In this document: positions 17,928-26,388 of the stretch, piece by piece
Numbering within the stretch: the first letter of the stretch is position 1
How the letters are laid out: each line of letters starts with the position of its first letter
NCBI RefSeq assembly: GCF_030209175.1
Contig: NZ_JARVSM010000004.1
Location: forward strand, 729,521 to 793,520
Origin: Pseudomonas sp. efr-133-TYG-5
Lineage (GTDB): Bacteria; Pseudomonadota; Gammaproteobacteria; Pseudomonadales; Pseudomonadaceae
Length of the DNA: 64,000 nt
Direction: 5' to 3'
Notes under the pieces: model-generated
The model's database searches: none
What the model saw: the letters and a program-made list of their open reading frames with translations, nothing else
What the model was told of the DNA's origin: nothing
Program-made: the position numbers and the translations under genes

Positions 17928-19195
17928 GTCACTAACCTGCGCTGGAAGAGTTCACGGAAGACCGGATAGATATCCCCGGCCGAGACCAGTTGCTGCTGGG
18001 CAAAAGTGTCAGAAAAGGCTTCGGCGATGCGTTCGTATTCGTACCACAGGGCCTGATGTTCGCGCGGGGTGATCTCCACGTAAGTGTAGTACTGCACGAA
18101 AGGCATGATCTGGTTGATCAGAATGTCGCGGCAGATCGGCGAGTCGTCGTTCCAGTTGTCGCCGTCGGAGGCCTGTGCGGCGTAGATGTTCCACTCGTTG
18201 CTCGGATAGCGCTCGGCCATGATCTCCTGCATCAGCTTCAGGGCGCTGGAGACGATGGTGCCGCCGGTTTCCCGCGAATAGAAAAACTCTTCCTCGTCGA
18301 CTTCCCGGGCGCTGGTGTGATGGCGGATGAACACCACATCGATCTTGTCGTAATTGCGCTTGAGGAACAGGTACAACAGGATGAAGAAGCGCTTGGCGAT
18401 GTCTTTGGTGGCCTGTGTCATCGAGCCGGACACGTCCATCAGGCAGAACATCACCGCCTTCGAACTGGGATTGGGCTGCTTGATCAGCAGGTTGTACTTG
18501 AGGTCGAAAGTGTCGAGGAACGGCACGCGATGGATGCGCGCGCTGAGTTTCTCGATTTCTGCCTCGAGTTCCTGGATATCGCCGAAGTTGTCCGGTTCTT
18601 CGCGCTTGATGCGCGCCAGTTCCTCTTTGACTTCGCGCAGTTTGGCGCGGCTGCTGCCGGACAGCGCGATGCGCCGCGCATGGGCCGAGCGCAGGGTGCG
18701 GATGATGTTGATCCGCGACGGATTGCCTTCGTTGCTGATCCCGGCACGGACGGTCTTGAACGTGTCGGTGCCGCTGAGGTTGCGCTTGACCAGGTTGGGC
18801 AGCTCGAGATCCTCGAACATGAATTCGAGGAATTCTTCCTGGGTGATCTGGAAGACGAATTCGTCCATGCCTTCGCCGGAATTGCCGGCCTTGCCCGGCC
18901 CGCGTCCGCCGCCGCCCCCCGGTGGCCGGGCGATGTGCTCGCCGGCGGTGAATTCCTTGTTGCCCGGGTGAACCACGGTCTGCTTGCCGCCGCGGCCATG
19001 GTGAAGCACCGGTTCGTCGATGTCGCGACCGGGAATACTGATCTGCTCGCCGTGCTCCATGTCGGTAATGGAGCGCCGGCTGACCGCCTCTTCGACAGCC
19101 TTCTTGATGTGGTCACGGTAACGCCGCAGGAAACGCTGGCGGTTCACCGTGCTCTTGTTCTTGCCATTCAGGCGTCGGTCGATCACATAGCTCAT
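17924..19195 (-). CDS. yeaH: YeaH/YhbH family protein (DUF444)
   Basis: 423 residues. The start has RRLNGKNKSTVNRQRFLRRY and a glycine-rich linker near residues 88-100. The C-terminal half contains a von Willebrand A-like fold with MFCLMDVSGSMTQATKD, an intact MIDAS D-x-S-x-S. Members are encoded with PrkA kinases and SpoVR proteins; molecular role unresolved. It overlaps spoVR by 4 bases and lies 119 bases after prkA. The prkA-yeaH gap holds a long palindromic repeat that could alter the ratio of the products. Confidence 0.92.
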   Translation of the reverse strand: MSYVIDRRLNGKNKSTVNRQRFLRRYRDHIKKAVEEAVSRRSITDMEHGEQISIPGRDIDEPVLHHGRGGKQTVVHPGNKEFTAGEHIARPPGGGGGRGPGKAGNSGEGMDEFVFQITQEEFLEFMFEDLELPNLVKRNLSGTDTFKTVRAGISNEGNPSRINIIRTLRSAHARRIALSGSSRAKLREVKEELARIKREEPDNFGDIQELEAEIEKLSARIHRVPFLDTFDLKYNLLIKQPNPSSKAVMFCLMDVSGSMTQATKDIAKRFFILLYLFLKRNYDKIDVVFIRHHTSAREVDEEEFFYSRETGGTIVSSALKLMQEIMAERYPSNEWNIYAAQASDGDNWNDDSPICRDILINQIMPFVQYYTYVEITPREHQALWYEYERIAEAFSDTFAQQQLVSAGDIYPVFRELFQRRLVT

Positions 19196-19209
19196 AGACC
19201 CCTCCGGGG

Positions 19210-19312
19210 AGCTTCAAGTCATAAGCTGCAAGCTGCAAGAGAAAGCTCGCGCCGTTCCCGAGACCGGTCTTTGCTGTTCTCTTGCAGCCTGTCGCCAGAA
19301 GCTTGCAGCTGC
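19210..19312. repeat. Inverted repeat element between prkA and yeaH
   Basis: GCTGCAAGAGAA at 19232-19243 is an exact inverted match to TTCTCTTGCAGC at 19277-19288. Flanking AAGCTGCAAGCTGCAAG and AAGCTTGCAGCTG copies extend the structure. The unit resembles the GCTTGCAGCTTGCAG repeats scattered in Pseudomonas; one half copy also occurs near 36218. Confidence 0.65.
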
Positions 19313-19314
19313 TT

Positions 19315-21237
19315 TTACTGCGATTTGCGGACCCGTAGGTACCATTCGGAAAGTAGCCGTACCTGTTTGTCGGTGTAGCCGCGTTCGACCATGCGTGTGA
19401 CGAAGTCGTTGTGTTTCTGCTGATCCTCTTTGCTGGCCTTGGCATTGAAGCTGATGACTGGCAGCAGGTCTTCGGTGTTCGAGAACATTTTCTTCTCGAT
19501 GACCACTCGCAGTTTTTCGTAGCTGAGCCAGGTCGGGTTCTTGCCGTTGTTGTTGGCCCGGGCGCGCAGCACGAAGTTGACGATTTCGTTGCGGAAATCC
19601 TTCGGATTGCTGATGCCGGCCGGTTTCTCGATTTTCTCCAGTTCCTCGTTGAGGGCCACGCGGTTGAGGATTTCGCCGGTTTCCGGATCGCGGTATTCCT
19701 GATCCTGAATCCAGAAGTCGGCGTAGAGCACGTAGCGATCGAAGATGTTCTGCCCGTACTCGCTGTAGGACTCGAGATAGGCGGTCTGGATCTCCTTGCC
19801 GATGAACTCGATATAACGCGGTGCCAGGTATTCCTTCAGGTAGCGCAGGTAGCGCTCACGGGTTTCGGCCTGGAACTGTTCCTGTTCGATCTGCTGTTCC
19901 AGCACATACAGCAGGTGCACCGGGTTGGCAGCGATTTCGTGCGGATCGAAGTTGAACACCTTGGACAGGATCTTGAACGCGAAGCGGGTCGAGAGGCCGT
20001 TCATGCCCTCGTCGACGCCGGCCGAGTCGCGGTATTCCTGAATCGACTTGGCCTTCGGATCGGTGTCCTTGAGGTTTTCCCCGTCGTACACGCGCATTTT
20101 CGAATAGATGTTGGAGTTTTCCGGCTCCTTGAGCCGCGACAGCACAGTGAATTGCGCCAGCATCTTCAGGGTGTCCGGGGCGCAATGGGCCTTGGCCAGC
20201 GAACTGTTGAACAGCAGCTTGTCGTAGATCTTCACTTCGTCGCTGACCCGCAGGCAGTACGGCACTTTGACGATGTAGATCCGGTCGATGAAGGCTTCGT
20301 TGTTCTTGTTGTTGCGGAAGGTGTGCCACTCCGATTCGTTGGAGTGCGCCAGCAGGATCCCGGTGAACGGAATCGCGCCCAGGCCTTCGGTACTGTTGTA
20401 GTTGCCTTCCTGGGTGGCGGTCAGCAGTGGGTGCAGCACCTTGATCGGTGCCTTGAACATTTCGACGAATTCCATCAGGCCCTGGTTGGCCCGGCACAGC
20501 GCACCGGAGTAGCTGTAGGCGTCGGCGTCGTTCTGTGGGTATTCCTCCAGCTTGCGGATGTCGACCTTGCCGACCAGCGCCGAGATGTCCTGGTTGTTCT
20601 CGTCACCCGGTTCGGTCTTGGCCACGGCGATCTGGTTGAGGATCGACGGGTACAGCTTGACCACGCGGAACTGGCTGATGTCGCCGCCGAATTCGGCCAG
20701 GCGCTTGGTCGCCCACGGCGACATGATGGTGTTGAGGTAGCGCCGTGGAATGCCGAAGTCTTCCTCGAGGATCGCGCCATCTTCGGTGGCGTTGAACAGA
20801 CCCAGGGGCGACTCGAACACCGGCGAACCCTTGATGGCGTAGAAGGGCACCTTTTCCATCAGTTGTTTGAGCTTCTCGGCCAGCGACGATTTACCGCCAC
20901 CGACGGGGCCGAGCAGGTAGAGGATCTGTTTCTTCTCTTCCAGGCCTTGGGCGGCATGGCGGAAATACGAAACGATCTGGTCGATGCATTCTTCCATCCC
21001 GTGGAAGTCTTCAAAGGCCGGATAGCGGCGGATCACCTTGTTGGAGAAGATGCGCGACAGCCTCGAGTTGGTCGAGGTGTCGAGCAGTTCCGGTTCGCCG
21101 ATGGCCATTAACAGACGCTCGGCGGCGGAAACGTAGGCGCTTCGGTCTTTCTTGCACAGCTCCAGGTACTCTTGCAGCGAGAGTTCTTCCTGGCGTGTGG
21201 ACTCGAAACGTTGTTGGAAGTGGCTAAAGATACTCAT
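19315..21237 (-). CDS. prkA: PrkA family serine protein kinase
   Basis: 640 residues from ATG 21237 (SIFSHFQQRFESTRQEELSL follows); the open frame continues 41 codons upstream without family likeness. An AAA-type N-terminal domain has the P-loop LLGPVGGGKSSLAEKL near residue 111. The C-terminal PrkA kinase domain follows to the end (RRLLSEWYLRVRKSQ-like tail). Homologues (E. coli YeaG) act in nitrogen starvation and stationary-phase adaptation. First gene of the prkA-yeaH-spoVR cluster. The upstream 294 bases to glpE should hold its promoter; I saw CTATCCT, a weak sigma-S-like -10, but no clear sigma-54 site. Confidence 0.93.
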   Translation of the reverse strand: MSIFSHFQQRFESTRQEELSLQEYLELCKKDRSAYVSAAERLLMAIGEPELLDTSTNSRLSRIFSNKVIRRYPAFEDFHGMEECIDQIVSYFRHAAQGLEEKKQILYLLGPVGGGKSSLAEKLKQLMEKVPFYAIKGSPVFESPLGLFNATEDGAILEEDFGIPRRYLNTIMSPWATKRLAEFGGDISQFRVVKLYPSILNQIAVAKTEPGDENNQDISALVGKVDIRKLEEYPQNDADAYSYSGALCRANQGLMEFVEMFKAPIKVLHPLLTATQEGNYNSTEGLGAIPFTGILLAHSNESEWHTFRNNKNNEAFIDRIYIVKVPYCLRVSDEVKIYDKLLFNSSLAKAHCAPDTLKMLAQFTVLSRLKEPENSNIYSKMRVYDGENLKDTDPKAKSIQEYRDSAGVDEGMNGLSTRFAFKILSKVFNFDPHEIAANPVHLLYVLEQQIEQEQFQAETRERYLRYLKEYLAPRYIEFIGKEIQTAYLESYSEYGQNIFDRYVLYADFWIQDQEYRDPETGEILNRVALNEELEKIEKPAGISNPKDFRNEIVNFVLRARANNNGKNPTWLSYEKLRVVIEKKMFSNTEDLLPVISFNAKASKEDQQKHNDFVTRMVERGYTDKQVRLLSEWYLRVRKSQ

Positions 21238-21531
21238 GACGTCACCTCGCTCGATACGTGGAGCCGACGCCGGATCACTCAGTCGATGCTGGCAAGCAGC
21301 CGCCGTGGCCGCTTGTTTACCCCCCAGAACACTTTCGCGGTCGACAACCTTGAAAGTCACTCCCGATGACCCGTGCGCCGGTGTACCGGCTCTCCCCTGT
21401 TTTGGATGGCCTGGGCTTAAGGATAGTTGGGAATTCGGCAGGTAAAGGCGAGATACGTAATTAGTTGTGGCAGACCGTTCGTCTGCCCCGCGCAGGCCCG
21501 CGGGAGCCGGGGCTTGCGCGCTGCAAAAAAA

Positions 21532-21861
21532 TTATTCGGAAGTGCCTTGCGCAGTTTCCGCAGGAAAAGTCGTACGCCACAGCTCGAAGCCGCCGTCCAT
21601 GCTGTAGACGTCGGAGAAGCCCTGGCTGATCAGGTAGGCGGCTGCACTCTGGCTGGAGTTGCCGTGATAGCAGACCACCACCAGCGGCGCGTCGAGATCG
21701 GCGTTGCGGATGAAGTCGGCAATGGAGTGGTTGTCCACATGCCGGGAGCCGGCGATGTGCAGCGCGGCGTAGGTTTGCGGGTCACGGATGTCGACTACCA
21801 CGGCGCCTTGCTCGCGCAGGGCCTGGGCCTGTTCCGGGGGAATACGTTTGAATTCGCTCAT
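21532..21861 (-). CDS. glpE: Thiosulfate sulfurtransferase GlpE
   Basis: 109 residues, a single rhodanese domain. The active-site loop VVCYHGNSSQ places the catalytic cysteine at C64. VVVDIRDPQTYAALHIAGS is the other conserved block. It transfers sulfane sulfur from thiosulfate to cyanide or thiols such as thioredoxin; physiological acceptor uncertain. It lies 33 bases beyond apaH in the same direction and is probably the last gene of the lptD-...-apaH transcript. Confidence 0.93.
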   Translation of the reverse strand: MSEFKRIPPEQAQALREQGAVVVDIRDPQTYAALHIAGSRHVDNHSIADFIRNADLDAPLVVVCYHGNSSQSAAAYLISQGFSDVYSMDGGFELWRTTFPAETAQGTSE

Positions 21862-21894
21862 GGCGGGCTCCTGTGGCTCGGCTGAAAGCGCAGT

Positions 21895-22776
21895 CTAGCG
21901 CGGGGCGCTGGCTGACGATGGTTCGGAAATAACAGGGGCGACGGGTGGTAGCAGACCGCCATGCTCGTCGCATTTGCAGGACAGTCGCTCGCCACTGTCG
22001 ACGTTCATCAGGGTCAGGCTGCCACCCCACACGCAACCGGTGTCGAGGGCGCAGATGCCCGGCTCGCGGACATCACCGACCAGCGCCGCCCAGTGGCCGA
22101 AAATGATCCGCAGGCCACGGGTCTTGCGTTCCTTGTGCAGGAACCAGGGCTTGTAGCCCGGCGGGGCGCTGTCGAGGCCTTCCTTGCTCTTTAGGTCGAG
22201 CTTGCCCTCGGCGGTGCAGAAGCGCATGCGGGTGAAATAGTTGGTGATCACCCGCAGGCGGGTGACGCCTTTGAGTTCACTGTCCCACTTCGCCGGCTCG
22301 TTGCCATACATGCCATCGAGGAAGGCCGGGAACAGATTGTCGTCGCGCAGGGCGTTTTCGACTTCCTCGGCGCACTTCAGCGCCTTGCGCAGCGACCACT
22401 GCGGTGGAATGCCCGCGTGCACCATGGCCACTTCGCGGCGCTCGTCGTAGTGCATCAGCTTCTGCTGACGCAGCCATTGCATCAGCTCGGCACAGTCCGG
22501 TGCGTCGAGGATTTCCCGCAGGGTATCGGACTTTTTCAGACGCTCGATGTTCTTCGCGGCCGCCAGCAGGTGCAGGTCGTGATTGCCGAGCACGCACACC
22601 AGCGACTCGCGCATGCCATACAGGAAACGCAGGGTTTCCAGCGATTGCGGGCCACGATTGACCAGATCGCCGACCAGCCACAGGCGGTCCAGCGCCGGAT
22701 CGAACGCGACCTGTTCGAGCAGGCACTTGAGCGGTTCGAGGCAGCCCTGCAGGTCGCCGACGGCGTACGTCGCCAT
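21895..22776 (-). CDS. apaH: Bis(5'-nucleosyl)-tetraphosphatase, symmetrical
   Basis: 293 residues. The metallophosphatase motifs GDLQGCLEPL, GDLVNRGPQSLETL and GNHDLHLL are intact. It hydrolyses Ap4A to two ADP; recently also linked to decapping of Np4-capped RNA in E. coli. Its ATG overlaps the apaG stop by one base (TGATG-like arrangement), showing coupling. It is slightly longer than E. coli ApaH because of an alanine/proline-rich tail (GGLLPPVAPVISEPSSASAP). Confidence 0.95.
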   Translation of the reverse strand: MATYAVGDLQGCLEPLKCLLEQVAFDPALDRLWLVGDLVNRGPQSLETLRFLYGMRESLVCVLGNHDLHLLAAAKNIERLKKSDTLREILDAPDCAELMQWLRQQKLMHYDERREVAMVHAGIPPQWSLRKALKCAEEVENALRDDNLFPAFLDGMYGNEPAKWDSELKGVTRLRVITNYFTRMRFCTAEGKLDLKSKEGLDSAPPGYKPWFLHKERKTRGLRIIFGHWAALVGDVREPGICALDTGCVWGGSLTLMNVDSGERLSCKCDEHGGLLPPVAPVISEPSSASAPR

Positions 22777-23156
22777 CAGTGCAGGGCTCCGGGGACGGCG
22801 AGGCGGAAGGGTTTGATGATCGCGTCGAAATGCTTGCCGTCGGCGGCGACCATTTCATAGCTGCCTTGCATGGTGCCGACCTTGGTGGTCATCACCGTGC
22901 CGCTGCTGTAGGTATGGCTTTTGCCGGCAGCGATCAGCGGTTGCTGGCCGACGACGCCGGCGCCGCGCACTTCCTCGACATGCCCGTCACCGTCGGTGAT
23001 GACCCAGTGCCGCGACATCAGGCGGGCAGGCTGCTCGCCATTGTTCTGCACGGTGATGGTGTAGGCGAAGGCAAAACGCTCGTGCTCGGGTTGCGATTGG
23101 TCTGCCAGATAGTGGGTAACGACACTGACGTCGACCTGGTAACGAGAATCGGACAT
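22776..23156 (-). CDS. apaG: ApaG (Co2+/Mg2+ efflux protein) family
   Basis: 126 residues, a small beta-sandwich protein. YTITVQNNGEQPARLMSRHW and GVVGQQPLIAAGKSHTYSSG match the ApaG/DUF525 family. In E. coli and Salmonella the gene accompanies apaH; its exact role is unclear despite the efflux name. It lies between rsmA (114-base gap) and apaH (1-base overlap). Confidence 0.94.
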   Translation of the reverse strand: MSDSRYQVDVSVVTHYLADQSQPEHERFAFAYTITVQNNGEQPARLMSRHWVITDGDGHVEEVRGAGVVGQQPLIAAGKSHTYSSGTVMTTKVGTMQGSYEMVAADGKHFDAIIKPFRLAVPGALH

Positions 23157-23270
23157 GCAAGAGGCCTTAAAAACGAAGCGGGACGCGGGGCGTAGCTGAC
23201 AGGATTCAGTCTAGGCAAGTATCGGGCAGTAGACCAGAGTGGCGTCCCGCCCGATAGCGCTCATTGCCGC

Positions 23271-24089
23271 TCAGTCGGCGTCAGGCTTTTGCGCTGGCTG
23301 TTCGGCGAGCTGGTCGGCCAGGCGCACGAACGCGGCCAGGTCCAGCTGCTCCGGGCGCAGGCTGCCATCGACGCCGGCGGCTTCGATCTCGGCATTGCTG
23401 AGCAATTGCTTGAGGGTGTTGCGCAGGGTTTTGCGGCGCTGGTTGAAGGCTTCGCGGACAACGCGTTCGAGCAGGCGATGATCCTTGGCCGGGTGCGGCA
23501 GCACGGCGTGAGGCACCAGGCGCACGATGGCCGAGTCGACCTTCGGCGGCGGATTGAACGCACCCGGGCCGACGTTGAACAGATGCTCCACCCGGCAATG
23601 GTACTGGACCATGATCGACAGCCGGCCCCAGTCACCGCCACCCGGGCCTGCGGCCAGGCGCTCGACGACTTCCTTCTGCAGCATGAAGTGCATGTCGCGG
23701 ATGATCGCGGCGTTGTTCAGCAGGTGGAAGATCAGCGGCGTGGAGATGTTGTACGGCAGGTTGCCGACCACGCGCAGGCTGCTCGGTGCGGCGTTCAGCG
23801 TGTTGAAGTCGAACTTCAGCGCATCGCCCTGATGCAGGTTGAAGTTGTTCTTGCCGGCGAACTGCTGGTTGAGGATCGGGATCAGGTCCTTGTCCAGTTC
23901 CACCACGTCCAGTTGGGCGCCGGAGCTGAGCAGGCCAGCCGTCAGTGCGCCCTGTCCGGGGCCGATTTCCAGCATGCGGTCGTCAGGTTTGGCGCTGATG
24001 GAGCGCAGGATGCGGTCGATGACGCCGGCATCGTGCAGGAAGTTCTGGCCAAAGCGCTTGCGCGCCTTGTGTTGGTATTGCTCGGTCAT
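23271..24089 (-). CDS. rsmA: 16S rRNA (adenine(1518)-N6/adenine(1519)-N6)-dimethyltransferase
   Basis: 272 residues, KsgA. The N-terminal KRFGQNFLHD, SAM-binding EIGPGQGALTAGLL, and catalytic NLPYNIST are all present. It dimethylates two adjacent adenosines in helix 45 of 16S rRNA late in 30S assembly. It overlaps pdxA by 4 bases. The 114-base gap to apaG includes no clear terminator. Confidence 0.96.
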   Translation of the reverse strand: MTEQYQHKARKRFGQNFLHDAGVIDRILRSISAKPDDRMLEIGPGQGALTAGLLSSGAQLDVVELDKDLIPILNQQFAGKNNFNLHQGDALKFDFNTLNAAPSSLRVVGNLPYNISTPLIFHLLNNAAIIRDMHFMLQKEVVERLAAGPGGGDWGRLSIMVQYHCRVEHLFNVGPGAFNPPPKVDSAIVRLVPHAVLPHPAKDHRLLERVVREAFNQRRKTLRNTLKQLLSNAEIEAAGVDGSLRPEQLDLAAFVRLADQLAEQPAQKPDAD

Positions 24090-25075
24090 AAACGGGTCTC
24101 GGCCATCTGGTAGGCGGTTTCCAGGGCGACTTGCAGGCTGCCGGTGTCGATCTTGCCGCTGCCGGCCAGGTCCAGGGCGGTACCGTGGTCGACCGAGGTG
24201 CGGATGATCGGCAGGCCGAGGGTCACATTGACCGCCGCGCCAAAGCCTTTGTACTTCAGCACAGGCAAGCCCTGGTCGTGGTACATCGCCAGCACTGCGT
24301 CGCAGTGCTCCAGATATTTGGGGGTAAACAGAGTGTCGGCGGGCAGCGGGCCACGGAGGTCCATGCCCTCGCTGCGCAGGCGCTCTAATGTCGGTTCGAT
24401 GATGTCGATTTCTTCATGGCCCAGGTGGCCGCCTTCACCGGCGTGCGGGTTGAGCCCGCAAACCAGGATGCGCGGCCGGGCGATGCCGAATTTGTCTTGC
24501 AGGTCGGCGTGCAGGATTCGCGTGACTCGCTCCAGTCGCTGCGGGGTGATCGCATCGGCGATCTCGCGCAGCGGCAGGTGGGTGGTGACCAGCGCCACCC
24601 GCAAGCCGCGGGTGGCGAGCATCATCACCACCTGGGCGGTGTGGGTCAGGTCAGCGAGAAATTCCGTGTGTCCGGAAAAGGCGATGCCCGACTCGTTGAT
24701 CACGCCCTTGTGCACCGGAGCGGTGATCATCCCGGCGAAATCGCCGTTCAGGCAGCCATTGCCGGCGCGGGTCAGGGTTTCCAGGACGAACGCGGCGTTG
24801 GCCTTGTCCAGTTGCCCGGCCACCACCGGCGCGCTGAGCGGAGTATCCCAGACGTAGAGGCTATTGGCGGGTGCCGGAGCATCCGGCCAGTGGTCGGGGC
24901 CGACCGGCAGCAGACTGACCGCCAGCCCCAGTTGCGCGGCCCGCTCGGAGAGCAGGTCGCGGCTGGTGATGGCGATCAGGGGATGTGGCTGGGCTTGCGA
25001 GGCGAGCAGCAGGCACAGGTCGGGACCGATGCCGGCTGGTTCGCCGGGTGTCAGCGCGAAACGCTTGGGTTTCAC
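24086..25075 (-). CDS. pdxA: 4-hydroxythreonine-4-phosphate dehydrogenase
   Basis: 329 residues. FALTPGEPAGIGPDL at the start, the metal-site HTEFLADLT and CGLNPHAGEGGHLGHEE identify PdxA. With PdxJ it forms pyridoxine 5'-phosphate in vitamin B6 synthesis. It overlaps both surA (upstream, 4 bases) and rsmA (downstream, 4 bases), the same arrangement as in E. coli. Confidence 0.96.
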   Translation of the reverse strand: MKPKRFALTPGEPAGIGPDLCLLLASQAQPHPLIAITSRDLLSERAAQLGLAVSLLPVGPDHWPDAPAPANSLYVWDTPLSAPVVAGQLDKANAAFVLETLTRAGNGCLNGDFAGMITAPVHKGVINESGIAFSGHTEFLADLTHTAQVVMMLATRGLRVALVTTHLPLREIADAITPQRLERVTRILHADLQDKFGIARPRILVCGLNPHAGEGGHLGHEEIDIIEPTLERLRSEGMDLRGPLPADTLFTPKYLEHCDAVLAMYHDQGLPVLKYKGFGAAVNVTLGLPIIRTSVDHGTALDLAGSGKIDTGSLQVALETAYQMAETRL

Positions 25076-26388
25076 TGCGCTGCCTGGTCTGCGCCAGGGA
25101 GTTTGATTTCTACGTACGCTTCGTCACGGATCTGACGCAGCCAGGTTTGCAGCTCTTCGTCGTACTTCTTGTTGCGCAGTACGGTCATGGCCTGCTGTTC
25201 ACGGGCCTGTTCGGTGCTGTCGGTGGCGCGGCGGCCGAGGACTTCCAGTACGTGCCAGCCGTATTGGGTCTGGAACGGCTTGGACAGCTTGCCTTGCGGG
25301 GTGTCGGCCATCACTGCACGGAATTCCGGCACCAGGGCGTTCGGATCGATCCAGTTCAGGTCGCCGCCGTTCAGCGCCGAGCCCGGGTCTTCGGAGTAGT
25401 TCTTCGCTAGGGTGGCGAAATCTTCACCGGCCTCGATGCGGTCGTACAGCGACTGGACCAGGGCCTTGGTCTTGGCTTCGTCACGGATCGGACTTGGCTT
25501 GACCAGGATGTGGCGCACATGCACCTCGTCACGGGTCTGGCTCTCGCCGCCGCGCTTGGCCAGCAGCTTGAGAATGATGAAACCACCCGGCGTACGTGCA
25601 GGCTGAGTGATATCGCCTACCGCCATCGTGCTCAGCTCGCGGTCGAACGGTGGTGGCAGTTGCGCGGCTTTGCGCCAGCCCATGTCGCCACCTTCCAGAG
25701 CGTTGTCGCTGGCCGACTTGGCCACGGCCATCTGACCGAAGTCAGCGCCTTGCTTGAGCTGCTGGTACACCGCCATCGCCTGGCGCGCGGCGCTCTGAAT
25801 CGCTTCAGAGTTGGCGCTCTCCGGGGTCGGGATCAGGATGTTGGCCAGGTGCAGTTCCTCGGACAGCTGCATTTTGCCCATGTCGGAGGCAAGGAAGTTC
25901 TTCACTTCCTGCTCGGACACCTGGATACGTTCAGCCACGCGACGCTGGCGCACACGGCTGATGACCATTTCGCGACGGATCTGCTCGCGGGCATCGTCAT
26001 AGGACAGACCGTCGTGAGCCAGAGCGGCGCGGAACTGGTCCACGGTCATGTTGTTGCGCTGGGCAATGGTGCCGACAGCCTGGTTCAGTTCTTCATCGGT
26101 GATGCGGATGCCGGAACGTTCGCCGATCTGCAGTTGCAGGTTTTCGACGATCAGGCGCTCGAGCACCTGTTGTTCGAGGACGCCCGGCGGCGGTGTACCG
26201 CCGCCGCGCTTGGCGATGGTCTGCTGGACTTCGTGGACACGCTGGTCCAGTTGGCTCTGCATGACCACGTCGTTGTCGACGATCGCTACCACTTTATCGA
26301 TGGACTGTACTGCGGCGCTGGCCGCAGTACCCAGGAACAGCGCGCCCAGCATCAGCGGGCGCAGACAATCAGAAAGCTTGGTCTTCAC
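25072..26388 (-). CDS. surA: Periplasmic chaperone/peptidyl-prolyl isomerase SurA
   Basis: 438 residues. Signal peptide about 1-25 ending AASAAVQ. N-terminal SurA domain begins IDKVVAIVDNDVVMQSQLDQ. Two parvulin domains follow, about 175-280 and 288-385 (the second with VHVRHILVKPSPIRDE), then a C-terminal helix. It escorts outer-membrane proteins, LptD among them, to the BAM complex. Its 5' end overlaps lptD by 20 bases, so client and chaperone are made from one message. Confidence 0.95.
   Translation of the reverse strand: MKTKLSDCLRPLMLGALFLGTAASAAVQSIDKVVAIVDNDVVMQSQLDQRVHEVQQTIAKRGGGTPPPGVLEQQVLERLIVENLQLQIGERSGIRITDEELNQAVGTIAQRNNMTVDQFRAALAHDGLSYDDAREQIRREMVISRVRQRRVAERIQVSEQEVKNFLASDMGKMQLSEELHLANILIPTPESANSEAIQSAARQAMAVYQQLKQGADFGQMAVAKSASDNALEGGDMGWRKAAQLPPPFDRELSTMAVGDITQPARTPGGFIILKLLAKRGGESQTRDEVHVRHILVKPSPIRDEAKTKALVQSLYDRIEAGEDFATLAKNYSEDPGSALNGGDLNWIDPNALVPEFRAVMADTPQGKLSKPFQTQYGWHVLEVLGRRATDSTEQAREQQAMTVLRNKKYDEELQTWLRQIRDEAYVEIKLPGADQAAQ

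Noticed and set aside
21238..21531. Sigma-54 promoter for prkA
   Set aside because: No TGGCAC-N5-TTGC match was found on the minus strand in this gap.
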